Below, one piece after another: positions 1 to 11,941 of a stretch of 64,000 nt of DNA (the first letter of the stretch is position 1; the number at the start of each line of letters is the position of its first letter). The DNA lies in the NCBI GenBank assembly GCA_019914995.1, contig CM034140.1, positions 5,642,001 to 5,706,000 of the forward strand, written 5' to 3'. Both the position numbers and the translations under genes were made by a program. Below the pieces are notes generated by a model, which saw only the letters and a list, made by a program, of their open reading frames with translations, was not told where the DNA came from and did no database searches. This DNA is from Acanthochlamys bracteata. Its lineage: Eukaryota; Streptophyta; Magnoliopsida; Pandanales; Velloziaceae.

Positions 1-648
1 GTTTCATTAGTTAATGTCTCCAGTGCCACGTGTGTGGCACATGCATGAAACTAGTAAGGGTACGTGCATGTATAGAGTTGATGTAAATATACTCTCACAA
101 CTGCAGTGTATTAGGTCGCGTCCACATTAACAGGGCCTTCTCTAGATTTGTAAATTTTTTTTTGAAAGTAGCAGGCTTTGCTTATGGTTTTAATAATGTT
201 AAAGAGACGATGGATATAATAGTCTTTAACGCTTGATGACGAAACACTTTTTCACTATTTTTGCTTTTAGGAGTTGTAAGATATTAGATTGTATATGTTT
301 ATTGGGGTTATTGGGTGTAATAATCACACGAAACAAGTTGTCCCTTTGACAAGATCAAGTACAGATGCAAAATATAGCGTGTCATGGGTTGGATTCCGAC
401 CAAGCTTAGTTAATGTCTAGTGATTCTTGTAAAAGTGGGAGACAAATGTGCTCAGAATTCAAAGATCAAGACCTTAATTATGGTTTTCACAGTTTGCTTT
501 ACAAGCTTATTAACCGGGCTGTATGATAACAACTAAACGTCAAATGTAGAGGCTAACATATCTCTTACGCTTTTCTTGGAGTGAATACTTTGGATAGGTT
601 CCTTCATTTATTCCTATATTTCTAATTGGAAGCTCTGTTGAATCGCAG
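1..648. other. Intronic or upstream sequence of the saccharopine dehydrogenase-like gene
   Basis: I see no coding exon here. The first recognisable exon of the downstream gene opens after a CAG acceptor at 646-648 in the middle of a codon, so this stretch is most simply an intron. The N-terminal exon(s), which should carry the nucleotide-binding glycine motif, lie left of the window. Confidence 0.5.
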
Positions 649-3600
649 ATGTGGATCTAGTAGTTCATGCCGCTGGACCTTTTCAACAGACAAAGACATG
701 CAATGTCCTAGAAGCTGCAATCTCTTGTAAGGTAAGGATTTTTGTGTTCATTTTGTTTAGAAGGGGACTGTCCTACTAAGATTTTGAGATACTTATTTTA
801 TTTCTTTTTGGTGGATGTTTGTGATGACACAACCAGACAGCATACTTGGATGTTTGTGATGATACGAGCTATGCAATTCGAGCTAAATCTTTTCATGAAA
901 GAGCTGTTGATGCTGGTGTTTCAGCTATAACAACTGCTGGCATTTATCCTGGAGTAAGCAATGGTAAGCATTCATTCAGGTTTAAGTTGTTAAGCAATTA
1001 TGTTTTCGTTCATACTTCTGGTTCATATTTCATCTCTTACATACGAGCCATTTGATGCTGACATCGTTCAAGTGCTTAGCTAGGGCCTCTCATAATAAAT
1101 CACAATAACAACATTTAAGTTATCCTTTTCGTGCAAGTCCTATTCAAGGGTGTTCAGAAGTTATAAGGACATGAACAAAATGACAGGGCTTTATGAATGG
1201 CAAACTTAGACAGGGATAGTGGTCATTAAAGTCCATCTGGTGATGGCTGAGAAGTGAATACAGCTACAGTGTTTTTGAGATAGTATATCCAATAAGAGTC
1301 TGAAACTTGTGTTGGAGCTCGCTAAGGCATTTCAGTCCTCTGCCTTGGAACATAGGCTAATTTTATTCAAAGAGTATCATCTTTTCTCCTGCTTCCTACA
1401 GTGGTTAAGAGGTTGTCTTAGGGGGCGTTTGGAATTGCTTATGAAATGGAGCTTTTGTGAAATGAAGGGTATTTTTGTCCTTTTTAAAAAACGAGCTCTA
1501 TTTTTTTTACTTCTAAAAAAATAATAAAAATATGCAATAAAAAGATCTCACTCCGTAGAATTTTTCTACACTTTCTAAATTTTTAAATAAATTTTTTATA
1601 TATTTATAAAATATGTATTGAAAAACGTGAAATGGAGAATTGAAAAGTTGGGTTGGGGGAAAGCAAAGCCAAACACCCCCTTAGTATATCCGGTATGAGT
1701 CCGGAACTTGTGTTTTGAGTTCAGTAAGGCATTTTAGTCCTCTGCCTTTGAAGACATTGATTTCTACTCAATAGTATTATCTTTTCTCCTGCTTCCTAGT
1801 GGTTAAGACATTGTCTAGCCAGATTGTGGTACTGTTACTATGTTACAATGTTCAAACTTCAAAATATTTTAATTTTTACTTTTTTAATTTATTAATTTTT
1901 TTTTGTCTTATTCACTTTGACTGGCAGTGATGGCAGCTGAACTTGTTCGTGCAGCTAAAAGTGAGCATACTATTGAACCAGAGAAACTCAGGTTGGGATC
2001 TATATATTAAATTTAGTGATAAACAATGCTCAATAAATTACATTTCTAGTATTTGTGACCTATCTAGCATACATTTCATGTTCCCATTTCTTAAACTCAA
2101 CAATGTCAAGTTTACTTCAAGCTAAAATCTCACACACTTATCTTCTTTCATCACCAATCTCAACGCAAGGTTTGATAGGAATGTGAATAAACCATCATGC
2201 TAAGGTTCTGTGAGGAAAGTTTTCTCAGGAAAATTTATCCTGTATATCAACAAATTGAATCATTTGTCATAGTATAGAGTATAACATACATCTTTGCCCA
2301 TTGTATTTCAAACATATCTCAACATTTTGATGTTTTGGCATCTAATGTTTCCTTTTGAGAGAGGCATCTTTTAGGTTTGTATCAACAGATAACATTGGTT
2401 TAAGCAAGAGCAACTTATTAACTATTGACTCCATTTCAGAGAAAATGCCAAATTCTGACCAGGTAATTCTAGGGGCCTAGTTTGCTAATATGGCCTTTTC
2501 AGATTCTTCTATTACACTGCAGGTTCTGGTGGTGCTGGACCAACTATACTAGCGACTAGTTTCCTATTGCTTGGAGAGGATGTAATTGCCTATAGTAAAG
2601 GTCAGCTTCTTGAAAGGTCTCCTCTTTTTCTTTTCAATCTTTTAAAAAACTGGAAAGATGATAGTGAATTAGCTATATCCTTGTTCCCTTCAGAAAAGAT
2701 ATTGATTTCGTCCTCAATGTCTTAACAGGTCAAAAAGTTAAATTAAAGCCATATAGTGGAATGCTTAACGTTGATTTTGGTAAAGGGATTGGAAAGAGAG
2801 ATGTTTACTTATTGTAAGTTCAAGGAGCACTAACCTTTTTAAATATCGTAGAAACACAGCACTAACTTTTGTTCTAGAAACACAAGTGGTTTAAAATGAA
2901 ATTAAATAGTTTGCGGTATTATAAGAAAGTTATTTGCCAATTATTAGGTTCCTACATGCGGCATTTTGTGGTCTTGAAATTCAGTTAATGTAGATCATCA
3001 AGTGCAACATTCTTTGTTTGAAGAGGACACATTACTCGAACGCCTTTGCTACTTAATCTTCCTTAGGTTCATTTCTTATCTTTGGCTTTTTACATCGTAT
3101 GGCTAAACCTAGGCTCATTCAAGACTCAAGAGAACTCTACGTAAGTATCTCATCTGTAGTTAACTTACTGCAAATATGGGTATGATAATGGCATGTTAAA
3201 GTCCATGTGACTGGCATAAACTAGTGGGGCTAAGTCTTGGTTGCTGGTGGTTGATTATCCTTTCTATTTACACGGATTAATTAATCCAAGTATACTGACT
3301 GAATTCACAAGCTTGTGATTTTTTATATTTAACCAGACTATATTCTGTCTGCATTTGTCATATGTGCACCCCAATTTTCTTGTAGTTTTGATATTAGCTC
3401 TTCGTCTGTGGCGAATGGTTAAACAATGAACTATAGCTGTTATGCATGCTCCTTCTTTGAATCTCTGCTCTTGCTTTCCATCAAACTCATGTTCAACGAT
3501 TTTCAGTTTGTCCTATTTTCCTTTTGAAAAAAATGAAGTTTGGTAGCATGGATTTATTGGGACTAGTTTGCAACACATGTTCAAATGTAAAATGGATAGG

Positions 3601-5702
3601 CCAGGCACCGGACTGTCTGATGAATTTTGATTGTCGCGAATTTTCAGAAACTTGCCTGAAGTTAGAAGTTCACATGAAGTCTTGGGTGTGCCTACCGTTA
3701 GTGCTCGATTTGGAACAGCTCCCTTCTTTTGGAATTGGGGAATGGAAGCTGTAGCAAGACTGATACCTCAAGTATGTTCTGAATTCCCACACCTATCCAG
3801 TATGATAGAGTGTCATATGCAAGTTTTAACTTTAATATATTTATTCGATTATATTCAAGGTTACTATAATGGCAAGTTAACTACTTAGCTTATATGGTGA
3901 ACTTGTCCTGTCATAAAATATCATGATTTTCTTACTCTTTGTTTAGTCTTGAGTATAGACCTTACACATGAGTTTCTTGTATTTCCTAATCTTGTATGTA
4001 TACAGTTCTTTGAATAATGCACGCTTGCTAGCATGTATAGTCAATGTTGTAAAGTTGTGCAGGAGACTTTGAAAGATAGAAGTAAAGTTCAACAATTGGT
4101 TCAACTCTTCGATCCGCTTGTGCGAGCTGTTGATGGCATTGCAGGAGAGCGAATGTCCATGAGGGTAAGTATTCAATGGAAGCACATGATACATGGTCTA
4201 GATTCTAGCAAACATGTATTTAGATTGTAAACTTAATATGGCACAGGTAGACTTAGAGTGCTCAAATGGACGGAGAACTCTTGCAATATTTAGCCACAGA
4301 AAACTTTCAGTGTAAGTCTTGCAAATGGAAACTTTTCCTTTTGTTCTAGAAAATATGATCAGTATTCATTCTCTTTCTTTATTTGACCTTTCTCTGCTAT
4401 TTTGGGAAAAGTTGTACATACACCAGAAAGTATTTTTATGCAGTACAAGAGACTTAAAGCTCAGTTGGGCGTAATATAATGAAGTTGGTGGGTAAAGAAG
4501 TCAAAATCAACGGCAAAACTGTATAATGCATGATGTCCTTAATATGTGATGAGGCATTGAACCATATAGATGAAGGCAAAATAAAGAAACTGAAAGTTTG
4601 ATGCTGCTGAAGATCAAAACTTTTAGACAGAGCAAGAGCAAATTAAAGCCTTTTGGATAAGTAACTAGTAATCAAAAGAAGGAAAAATCCCTGATTAGCT
4701 GAAATTGAAAATGACTAGAATATCCAACATGATTTTAATAGAGGGGTGACGTTAATGGCATGTTAATTTCCATAGTTATCAACAAAATTGACCCATTTAA
4801 ATTCAATATTCAGTATAAGATGGAGTAATGATTGAGGATAGTAACCATCACTATTATGTAGTATGTACTGCTAACAAGATGCTAAGGTTTACTCGTGTTT
4901 AGAATAAATCCTGATGCTGACTTTACTGATTAAGTATCAATTTGATTTTGTAGTTATTGATGAAGGGATTTTCTTATGGGTTAGACATGTAGCATTTTGT
5001 TTCGAGTCCAAGACTTATCTCTGTTACCAGATGTATTTATTTCTACTTTGAAATCTGATTATTCAGTGGTTGGCAAGTTAATATCATACTCAAGAGCTAC
5101 AGAATCTGATCGCTTTTAATTTTGCTTCGAATTTAAAGTTTAACTGTTTCAGCGTGCCAATCTTTGTGAAACTTTACCATCATTTCTGCAGTCATCATTA
5201 ATTTTAGAAGGTTCTAATGTAGCAGAATTTTTTAGTTCCTCCGTGCATTTGCTTTAGTTTGAGGAATTTTACGATGACATGGTTCTGTAGTACCTGCTCA
5301 TTGGGAATGCTCTGATATACAGGTCAGTAGGACAAGCAACCGCTGCATTTGCCGTAGCAATTCTTGAAGGTGTCACACAACCTGGTGTTTGGTTTCCAGA
5401 GGAGGTATTGCATGTGTTTCATAAAATCTTAGTGAACCATGTCTCTGTTGAAGTTTTCAAAGCACAAGTGTACTTGATTTGATGCAGCCCGAGGGGATTC
5501 CAGTTGATGCGAGAAGTCTGCTTCTTGAGCGAGCGTCAAAAGGAACAATCAGCTTTGTGATGAACAAGTAAGATTGTTTATGAGTTTAAACTTATGAAGT
5601 AAAAATTGTATTTGCATTGTATTAACTGTAGTTATCCGCAACAGGCCTCCATGGATGGTGGAAACTGATCCAAAAGAAGTAGGGCTGGGAATATATGTAT
5701 GA
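649..5702 (+). CDS. Saccharopine dehydrogenase-like family protein (3' part; 5' end outside the window)
   Basis: Eleven exons join in one frame: 649-731, 837-963, 1928-1991, 2503-2600, 2729-2813, 3648-3771, 4063-4164, 4247-4311, 5323-5404, 5488-5567 and 5645-5702 (stop TGA). They give about 322 C-terminal residues. Marker stretches include VDLVVHAAGPFQQ, AYLDVCDDTSYA, TTAGIYPGVSN, YYTAGSGGAGPTILATSFLL, FGTAPFFWNWGM and the end PPWMVETDPKE. These match the plant saccharopine dehydrogenase-like family of Arabidopsis At1g50450 (about 428 aa, probably plastid-targeted), as I remember it. About 100 N-terminal residues with the Rossmann GxGxxG and any transit peptide are missing because the gene starts before base 1. 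Family members carry a saccharopine dehydrogenase NADP-binding fold, but lysine catabolism has not been shown for this branch, so the substrate is unknown. Intron 2 (964-1927) holds a tandem duplication and a MITE. The gene is tail-to-tail with the dehydrogenase at 6227-9488. Confidence 0.87.
1281..1817. repeat. Tandem duplication (~137 bp) split by a MITE
   Basis: The stretch 1281-1417 resembles 1684-1817. Both run from AGTATATCC through AAGGCATTT..AGTCCTCTGCCTT to TCTTTTCTCCTGCTTCCTA and TGGTTAAGA. The copies differ by scattered substitutions and small indels. The MITE at 1421-1680 lies exactly between them. All of it is inside intron 2 of the saccharopine dehydrogenase-like gene. Confidence 0.75.
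1421..1680. mobile_element. MITE, family A (PIF/Harbinger Tourist-like), 260 bp
   Basis: The left end GGGGGCGTTTGGAATTGC mirrors the right end, which reads GGGGGTGTTTGGCTTTGC on the other strand. TTA flanks both sides (1418-1420 and 1681-1683), the three-base TWA target duplication of PIF/Harbinger elements. The interior is AT-rich, has no coding capacity and can fold as a long imperfect hairpin. The copies at 10812, 50947, 53331 and 56005 share the same body. Confidence 0.8.
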
Positions 5703-6226
5703 GTATAGTCTACAGCAAGTCTGCAACCTAACCAAATCTACAAATTTTCACAAGTAACACGGTTTATACTTCGGTAGTAACTCTTGTTTTTTCAGTTACA
5801 TATCTGTCTTTCGATCTCTTGATTCTTTTGTAATCTCTAATGATTGAATATATTTATGCCGGTGCGTTGTTCGTTATACATGACTAAACCAACCACGAGC
5901 ACCTGAAGTAAAGATTTTATTTGTATCTCCCATGTTTCTAGATCTAGAAGGAGAGTGCCTCAAAATGTTAAAATGTTCAGATGTAGACTGGAATTTGTGC
6001 TGTGTAGTTAGCTAAAACAAAGACCTGGGCACTTGGATATAAGCAGAAAATGGGATAAGCATACTTACTGCCTACATATTCACATTTAACTGATAATTAA
6101 ATATTCATTCCAAAAGAACTCTCATGAAATCACATTACTATTAAATAAATATATTCTAACATTTTGTACAACAAAACGGCCTGTCGTCACTGTCGGTCTT
6201 TCAGCTGCGTTGATAATCGAAGAAGA
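5703..6226. other. Tail-to-tail intergenic spacer with two 3' UTRs
   Basis: This holds the 3' end of the saccharopine dehydrogenase-like transcript (+) and the 3' end of the GPDHC1-like transcript (-). I see no further gene or element. Confidence 0.5.
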
Positions 6227-9200
6227 TTATGGCTTCCCAAGAAGTGATGGTCTGTAGAAAACATGGTTTTGTGCTATTTCGATCCTTTCTCGAGGATCAT
6301 TCATAGTTTCATCTCTTAATGCTTGAAGAATGCCCTCTGTTGAACATTCCCTGCAGGATCAAGCAAAAGAATCAGAGGTAAAATCATGAAACACTTCTTG
6401 GTGGTTCTCTGGCAAATCCATAGTTTTCTTACAACTGCAACTTTCTTTAAGGATTGTCACTACTACTGATGAGGGTTTAAGCCAATATAACTCTACACTA
6501 TCAATACTTGTCTGCAATAAAAAAGAAAAAGAAAATTCTGAATCACGATAATGTAATGTACAGGGCAAATATGATTATGCGAGAGCAATCTTATATTTGA
6601 CTCTTATTTCACTAACCAATACTTATAATGCGACATCATCACTGTTGCAAGTCAAGGACACATGGCAATGGTAGCCAATACTCGGTGAAATAGATATGCA
6701 GAAACTCTTCTTTCAGTGTAAGAGCGTATTTCAAATGCCCATAACTTCACTTTCTCCCGTCAGATTTTGAGTTCCGAACAATTCATATGTTTTAATTACA
6801 CAAGGAACTCAGAACTCTACTTCTACGTGCGGAACTCCAGTTCTAACTTTTTTATTTGCACACTTTTCAATACAACTATATCCTTCAATTTTCAACACAC
6901 TTTCAAAACCTATTGAGACACAAATACTGAACTCTACTTCCACTTTATTTTTTAAGAAACTCTACTTCCTATTTTTCACTTTCACGAAACTCAGTTACGG
7001 ACATTTGAAACACGCCCTAACTATGACTCATTTGTTTGGATCACTAGGATTATGGAGTTCCCTGTTCAACATGGGGTTTTAAATGCTATGTTATCCTACA
7101 TTTTGTTTCGATCGTACTCTACCATTAATGCAGGTTGTTCACTGAATAAATATTAGAAGATCAAATTTCCTCAAACAATAGCGAAGTATAATTATTTCCT
7201 GTACCACTTAGAAACAACAATTACTGGATTTTGTCAAATGAAGAAACTTATCAAGTAACAAAGTAGAATACGAAACATAAGCAAGATGAACCACAGACCT
7301 TTTGATCAAAATCTTATGTAGTGTCTTGAGGATGGGACACAATTGAACTGGAGCTACAGGCTTGTTTTGCTCAGGATCTAATATGCTTATGCTAGATTGA
7401 CTAAGGAGCTCATAGAATGCACCAACTGCAGAGACACCCTGCATAACAGAAGCTTGTTATCACTCAAGATGCAATCTACGGTGATGGCTATAGCTATCAC
7501 TATCAGTTACTCTGCATTACTAATATATAGGTACAACACTACATGATCCTGAGATCAAGCTAATTTCGCTACTCAAAGGGGATTAAAGTGCAAACCTGAA
7601 TCATTCCTTTTCCTTTGATGCTGTCACCCATGTCCAAATGCAATTCCCCTTTGGCCAGCATTTGCCCATACCATGCATTCCTACCTTTTAGTAGGGTTAC
7701 ATAAGTATCAGCTAGTAATGGACCAGCAAGCTTTTCGGGCTCTTCCGCTAACAAGTGAGTGATAAAAATCATCTCTGAAGTACAGTGTGCAAAGTACACT
7801 GATTTACTAGTTGCACTCTCATTGGTTAGAGCTGCTATCATCCCTGAAAACAAGGGCAACAGATTAAGACAACTGAATTCAAGAAAGAAGAAATCAAGAA
7901 ATAATCACTAAGCATGATCCTGAAGTCACCGTCTCATCCATCACAAGAATAAAACCATCATGTGAATGCTTGAAAAAGTGCTTCCTAATCACACATACTT
8001 ATAATGCAACAAGTGGGAGCTGCAACAGGAAAACCAATACATAAGTATAGACTGATGCCTTACAACCTACATACGAGGAATCCAAGCAAGTTTAAAGATG
8101 ACAACAATATTTCTAGGACCTGAAAATCAGTCCTAATGAGACCCAGTAACAGAATACCAAAAGGTACCCTGAAATGAAGATCTAAGCCTCAACTAAAAGC
8201 TGTAAAAGACTAGAACATTTAGCTAAAAGAATCACATAATACAACCAGTTATCTCTTCTGCATACTAGTGAACCAAACTGCTTATGGGCAGACATTCAAA
8301 TTACAGATACAGCAACTGACGGTGGAGTATAAAGCACTTCTTTAATGCACCTTTTGTATGCAAGTTTGTAGAAAATAAGTAGGCTGTCACTTATCCTAAC
8401 TAAATGCAGATTGACGCAACAAAATTTGTTAGTTTAAACAGTGCAAAAGGTTCTAAAAACACATGGCAAAAGAGTTCCATAATATACCAGCACCAATGGC
8501 ATAGACATTCTTCAATCCACCCATAACTTCGTGAGTAACAAGATCACTATTGTCCCATACAATGAAGTGTGGCTGCCTCAAGAATTTTGCAAGAGGTTTC
8601 CTCCACTTTTCTGCTCCACAAATTCGAGCATTTGCATATTCTTTATTGTAAATCTCGGAAGCAATGTTTGGACCTCCAAGATAGAGGATGTTTTCCACTG
8701 GAACTCCAGCTGCAGTAAATATGTCAAGAATAACTTTCTGTGAGAATTTGGGCATAAGCCATAAAATATCAAGGTTTAGTTTAATACTAACAGAAACATA
8801 ATTTTCTAGATTGTAAATAAAAGCACAAGAAGTTCCTCTCACTTGCACGATTGATCATTTGGGTAGGAGTAACAATTCTTGGCTCCGGATCAAGCGCAGC
8901 CTCAATGCCCTTAGCCAGAGATATGATGATTGGCATGGTGATCCTCTCCTTCCAATACTTGCTAATCTCCTCAAACACCTCCTTGGTCTCTGTCGAGGGT
9001 AGCCCATTGATCACAATATCCGCATCCCAGACCGCCTCCTGCAAATTAGTTACAACTTTTAACGGACACAACGGTGTATCAATCATGTTTAGGCAGAAAC
9101 CATCCCGCAGAATCTCATCAGCATGCAACGTCCGGTCACCAAGTCTAGCTTCAACATATTTCAGGTAGGCACAACGGCGAATAAGCCGGCGTAGAATGTC

Positions 9201-9488
9201 TTCTCGAGAATTGATAACTTCAAACAAATGTTCTGCAGTAGCACGATCGACGGTACGACCGGGACGGCGCCAGATTCGAATTTGGACTTTGTCGCGGAGA
9301 TGGCCATAAGCATCCTGAAGCAAAGCAGCAAACACACTGCCCCAAGCACCGGCGCCAACACCGACAATCTTTAACAGATCGCCGTCGGCCTTGCCTATAA
9401 CTCTTCGGAGCTCGTCAAGCTTTTCTTCTGCTGCTGCGGTTAAGGTACCATTGGCGTGGTGGCCATTGATCTCCATGCTACCCACCAT
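6227..9488 (-). CDS. GPDHC1: Cytosolic glycerol-3-phosphate dehydrogenase [NAD+], GPDHC1-like
   Basis: Five exons on the minus strand (9488-8843, 8709-8488, 7843-7596, 7438-7299, 6350-6227) total 1380 nt and give 459 aa, close to the 462 aa I recall for Arabidopsis GPDHC1 (At2g41540). The enzyme interconverts dihydroxyacetone phosphate and glycerol-3-phosphate with NAD(H) and belongs to the cytosolic arm of the G3P shuttle. The NAD-binding glycine motif GVGAGAWG is at residues 43-50. Family blocks follow: [76 protein letters not shown] (with the conserved Lys) and [20 protein letters not shown]. The start MVGSMEI was chosen because relatives begin MVGS; an in-frame ATG 48 bases upstream (9536) would add [16 protein letters not shown]. 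Two acceptors compete at exon 2, and CAG at 8712-8710 restores the family reading ATGVP. Intron 4 contains a MITE. Confidence 0.93.
6722..7017. mobile_element. MITE, family B (PIF/Harbinger-like), 296 bp
   Basis: The ends are GAGCGTATTTCAAATG and CATTTGAAACACGCCC, which are near-perfect inverse complements. TAA flanks both sides (6719-6721 and 7018-7020). The interior matches the elements at 11343 and 44833 in reverse orientation. It sits in intron 4 of the GPDHC1-like gene and has no coding capacity. Confidence 0.83.
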
Positions 9489-10811
9489 TATTTCTTTCTC
9501 TCTCTCTTTCCCTTTCTTTCTCTCAGGGGAATTCAATCAAACACCCAAGCTGCCCAACGTCTTCAGGAGAAAGAAATAGAGGAATACAAAGAAGAAAAAT
9601 GAAACGCACGTCACTCTCTAGCTCTTCAAGGAAACAATCAATCGATTTCTCGTTAAAAGAAAGAAAATGATTGAAAGATCATTACAAGAAATCTGCAACA
9701 CGAGTACAGAACTTGTTCAAGAAGCGAATTAAACCGAAGACCAGAAAACAAAAACCAAATTTCTTTTAGTGGAAAGGTGATGTAGCTTCGCGAATGTCGA
9801 CGAGGGGGATCGATGTTGTTGAACAAATCAAAGCAAAGCAAACCAACAAAGAGATGATTAGATACAATTATATTTGAAATTATAATCTTTCAGATATTAG
9901 AGAACGGATTTGTTAATCTCGATAAAAGAGATTTTCACAAAATTCCAGATAATTAGAATCTGCAAAAGAGAGAGATCCTGAAGACTAACACGCACGAGTT
10001 TCGTGTTGGATAAAACGAAATATTGCTGTGTGGTGCTGCTGCGACGCTGGAAAGTTTAGAGTTGTTTATGGCTTAAATTAAATAATTTTCTTACAAAATT
10101 TAATATAATTTAAGAAAAAATTCCAGAGTTTTAAAAACATTGCAGAATATCTTAGAAAAATAATTTGCTAGACTAAAATTTCAAAAAGAGGTAAAATAAG
10201 AGTTTTTCATTTCTAGAAATTATCGATTTTCGTTAATATTATAATAGAATGAATGCAACGGAAATAATAAGAAGAAGCATATTAAGAGAAAATTCCAGCT
10301 TGGAGTTGGAAGTAAACATATTTGTTCGCAAGTCACGAAACAGATATTAGTTTCTGATTGCATATGAATATGATTCTGCTAGAATAATGTATAGCCATAT
10401 TATTAGAAAAAAATGTTTATTGTCTCCCATCAAAAATAAAGAAGATGAATTGTCTGTGTTTAATTTGTTGGAAAAATTTTAGATGTGTTTACTTTCAAAA
10501 AACTTATTTTTTAAAAAATAAGTTAAAACATAAAATTAGAATTATGTTTAATAAAAGATAAATTTATATATTTAATTTTATATTAATAGTAAGTTTTAAA
10601 ATTGAATTATAAAACATAAAATTTTGATAGAATAAATTTATGTTAAATTTTTATTTATTTTATACAACTTATTTTTATAAAACGAGTTTAACATCAAAGT
10701 TAACATCACTTCAGTAAAAAAGGTGCGAGAGTGGGTGTGGTCCACCCATCTGTTTATCCACGATTCATGTGTTATATTATTATTAGCGTTCCGATTGTGT
10801 TAAGATAATTC
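9489..10811 (-). promoter_or_regulatory. 5' UTR and promoter region of the GPDHC1-like gene
   Basis: Upstream of the start on the minus strand, 9489-10080 is richer in CT and GC than its surroundings, as expected of a 5' UTR and proximal promoter. Farther up, 10080-10800 is AT-rich filler. I could not pick a definite TATA box or transcription start. Confidence 0.35.
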
Positions 10812-11069
10812 GAGTGCGTTTAGTTTAGCTTTTTAAAAATTATTTTTTAATTTTTTTAATTTATATTTTTTAATATATATTTTATAAATATATAAAAAAT
10901 TTATTTAAAAATTTAGAAAGTGTAGAAAAATTTTATGAAATAAAATTTTTTTATTTCATATTTTTATTATTTTTTTAAAAATAAAAAAAATAAAATTCAT
11001 TTCTAAAAAATACAAAATTATTTTTTATTTTAAAAAAATTCTATTTTATAAGCACTCCCAAGCGCCCAC
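10812..11069. mobile_element. MITE, family A, ~258 bp, diverged
   Basis: The left end GAGTGCGTTTAG pairs with the right end CTCCCAAGCGCCCAC. The body (TATATTTTATAAATAT, AATTTAGAAAGTGTAGAAAA, AAGTAAAAAAAATA-like runs) matches the family A copies at 1421 and 50947. The flanks read TTC on both sides rather than TTA or TAA, so the exact border is less certain. Confidence 0.65.
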
Positions 11070-11342
11070 TTCATCATACAAGTAATTCAGAAAATTGAAA
11101 GCGGTTCCCATGTTCATATTCTGTTAAGATAATTCATCATAGAAGTAATTCAGAAAACTGAAAGCGGCTCCCAATGTGTAAATAAAGAATCCAACAAAAA
11201 TTTACATACAGTAAAGACAACTTAATATACAAAAATTGAATTACAAAATTTGATGAAGCTATGTAATTTTTGAGTATTGCAATTAATATCAAAAACCTTG
11301 GAAACCTAGACATAAGAGAGATCATCTCCATGTTGAAACTAA

Positions 11343-11631
11343 GGGCGTGTTTCAAATACTCGTAACTGAGTTTCGTGAAAGTGAAAAATAGAATTTCTTA
11401 AAGAATAAAATAAAAGTGGAGTTCAACATTTATGTTTCAATAGATCTTGAAAGTGTGTTGAAAATTAAAAAATATAGTTATATTGAAAAGTGTATAAATA
11501 AGAAAGTTGAAACTGAAGTTCCGCATGTGAAAGTGAAATTCTGAATTCATTATGTAATTAAAACATATGAACTGTTCAAAATTCAAAATCTGGCGGAAAA
11601 AAGTGAAGTTCCAGACATTTGAAACACGCCC
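11343..11631. mobile_element. MITE, family B, 289 bp, best-preserved copy
   Basis: The terminal inverted repeats GGGCGTGTTTCAAAT and ATTTGAAACACGCCC are essentially perfect. TAA flanks both sides (11340-11342 and 11632-11634). It lies just beyond the 3' end of the Ca2+-ATPase gene and may overlap its 3' UTR or polyadenylation region. No ORF belongs to it. Confidence 0.85.
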
Positions 11632-11941
11632 TAAAACGAAATTCTCCCTCTCTAACAAAATAAGGTCCTATTTTTTCTGCTACATCACAACCGGTTTCTC
11701 ATCTTCTCTCGAACGAGATTATACAACAAATCAGGACTTCAAACAGCTCAAAAACATGATACCTGCATAAAAGAAAGCATCAGAAATTCCTCACGCTCAA
11801 GTTGCCACCGCAAGACCTTCTCCAGGAAACCTAATGCTAAAACAAATTAGTTATTAATATATAAATGATGACTTGCAGCATTGTTCACTCTCCTGACTAC
11901 CACCGATTTAAAGTCTGTAGATGTCTCAGCAAGCTTCCAGC

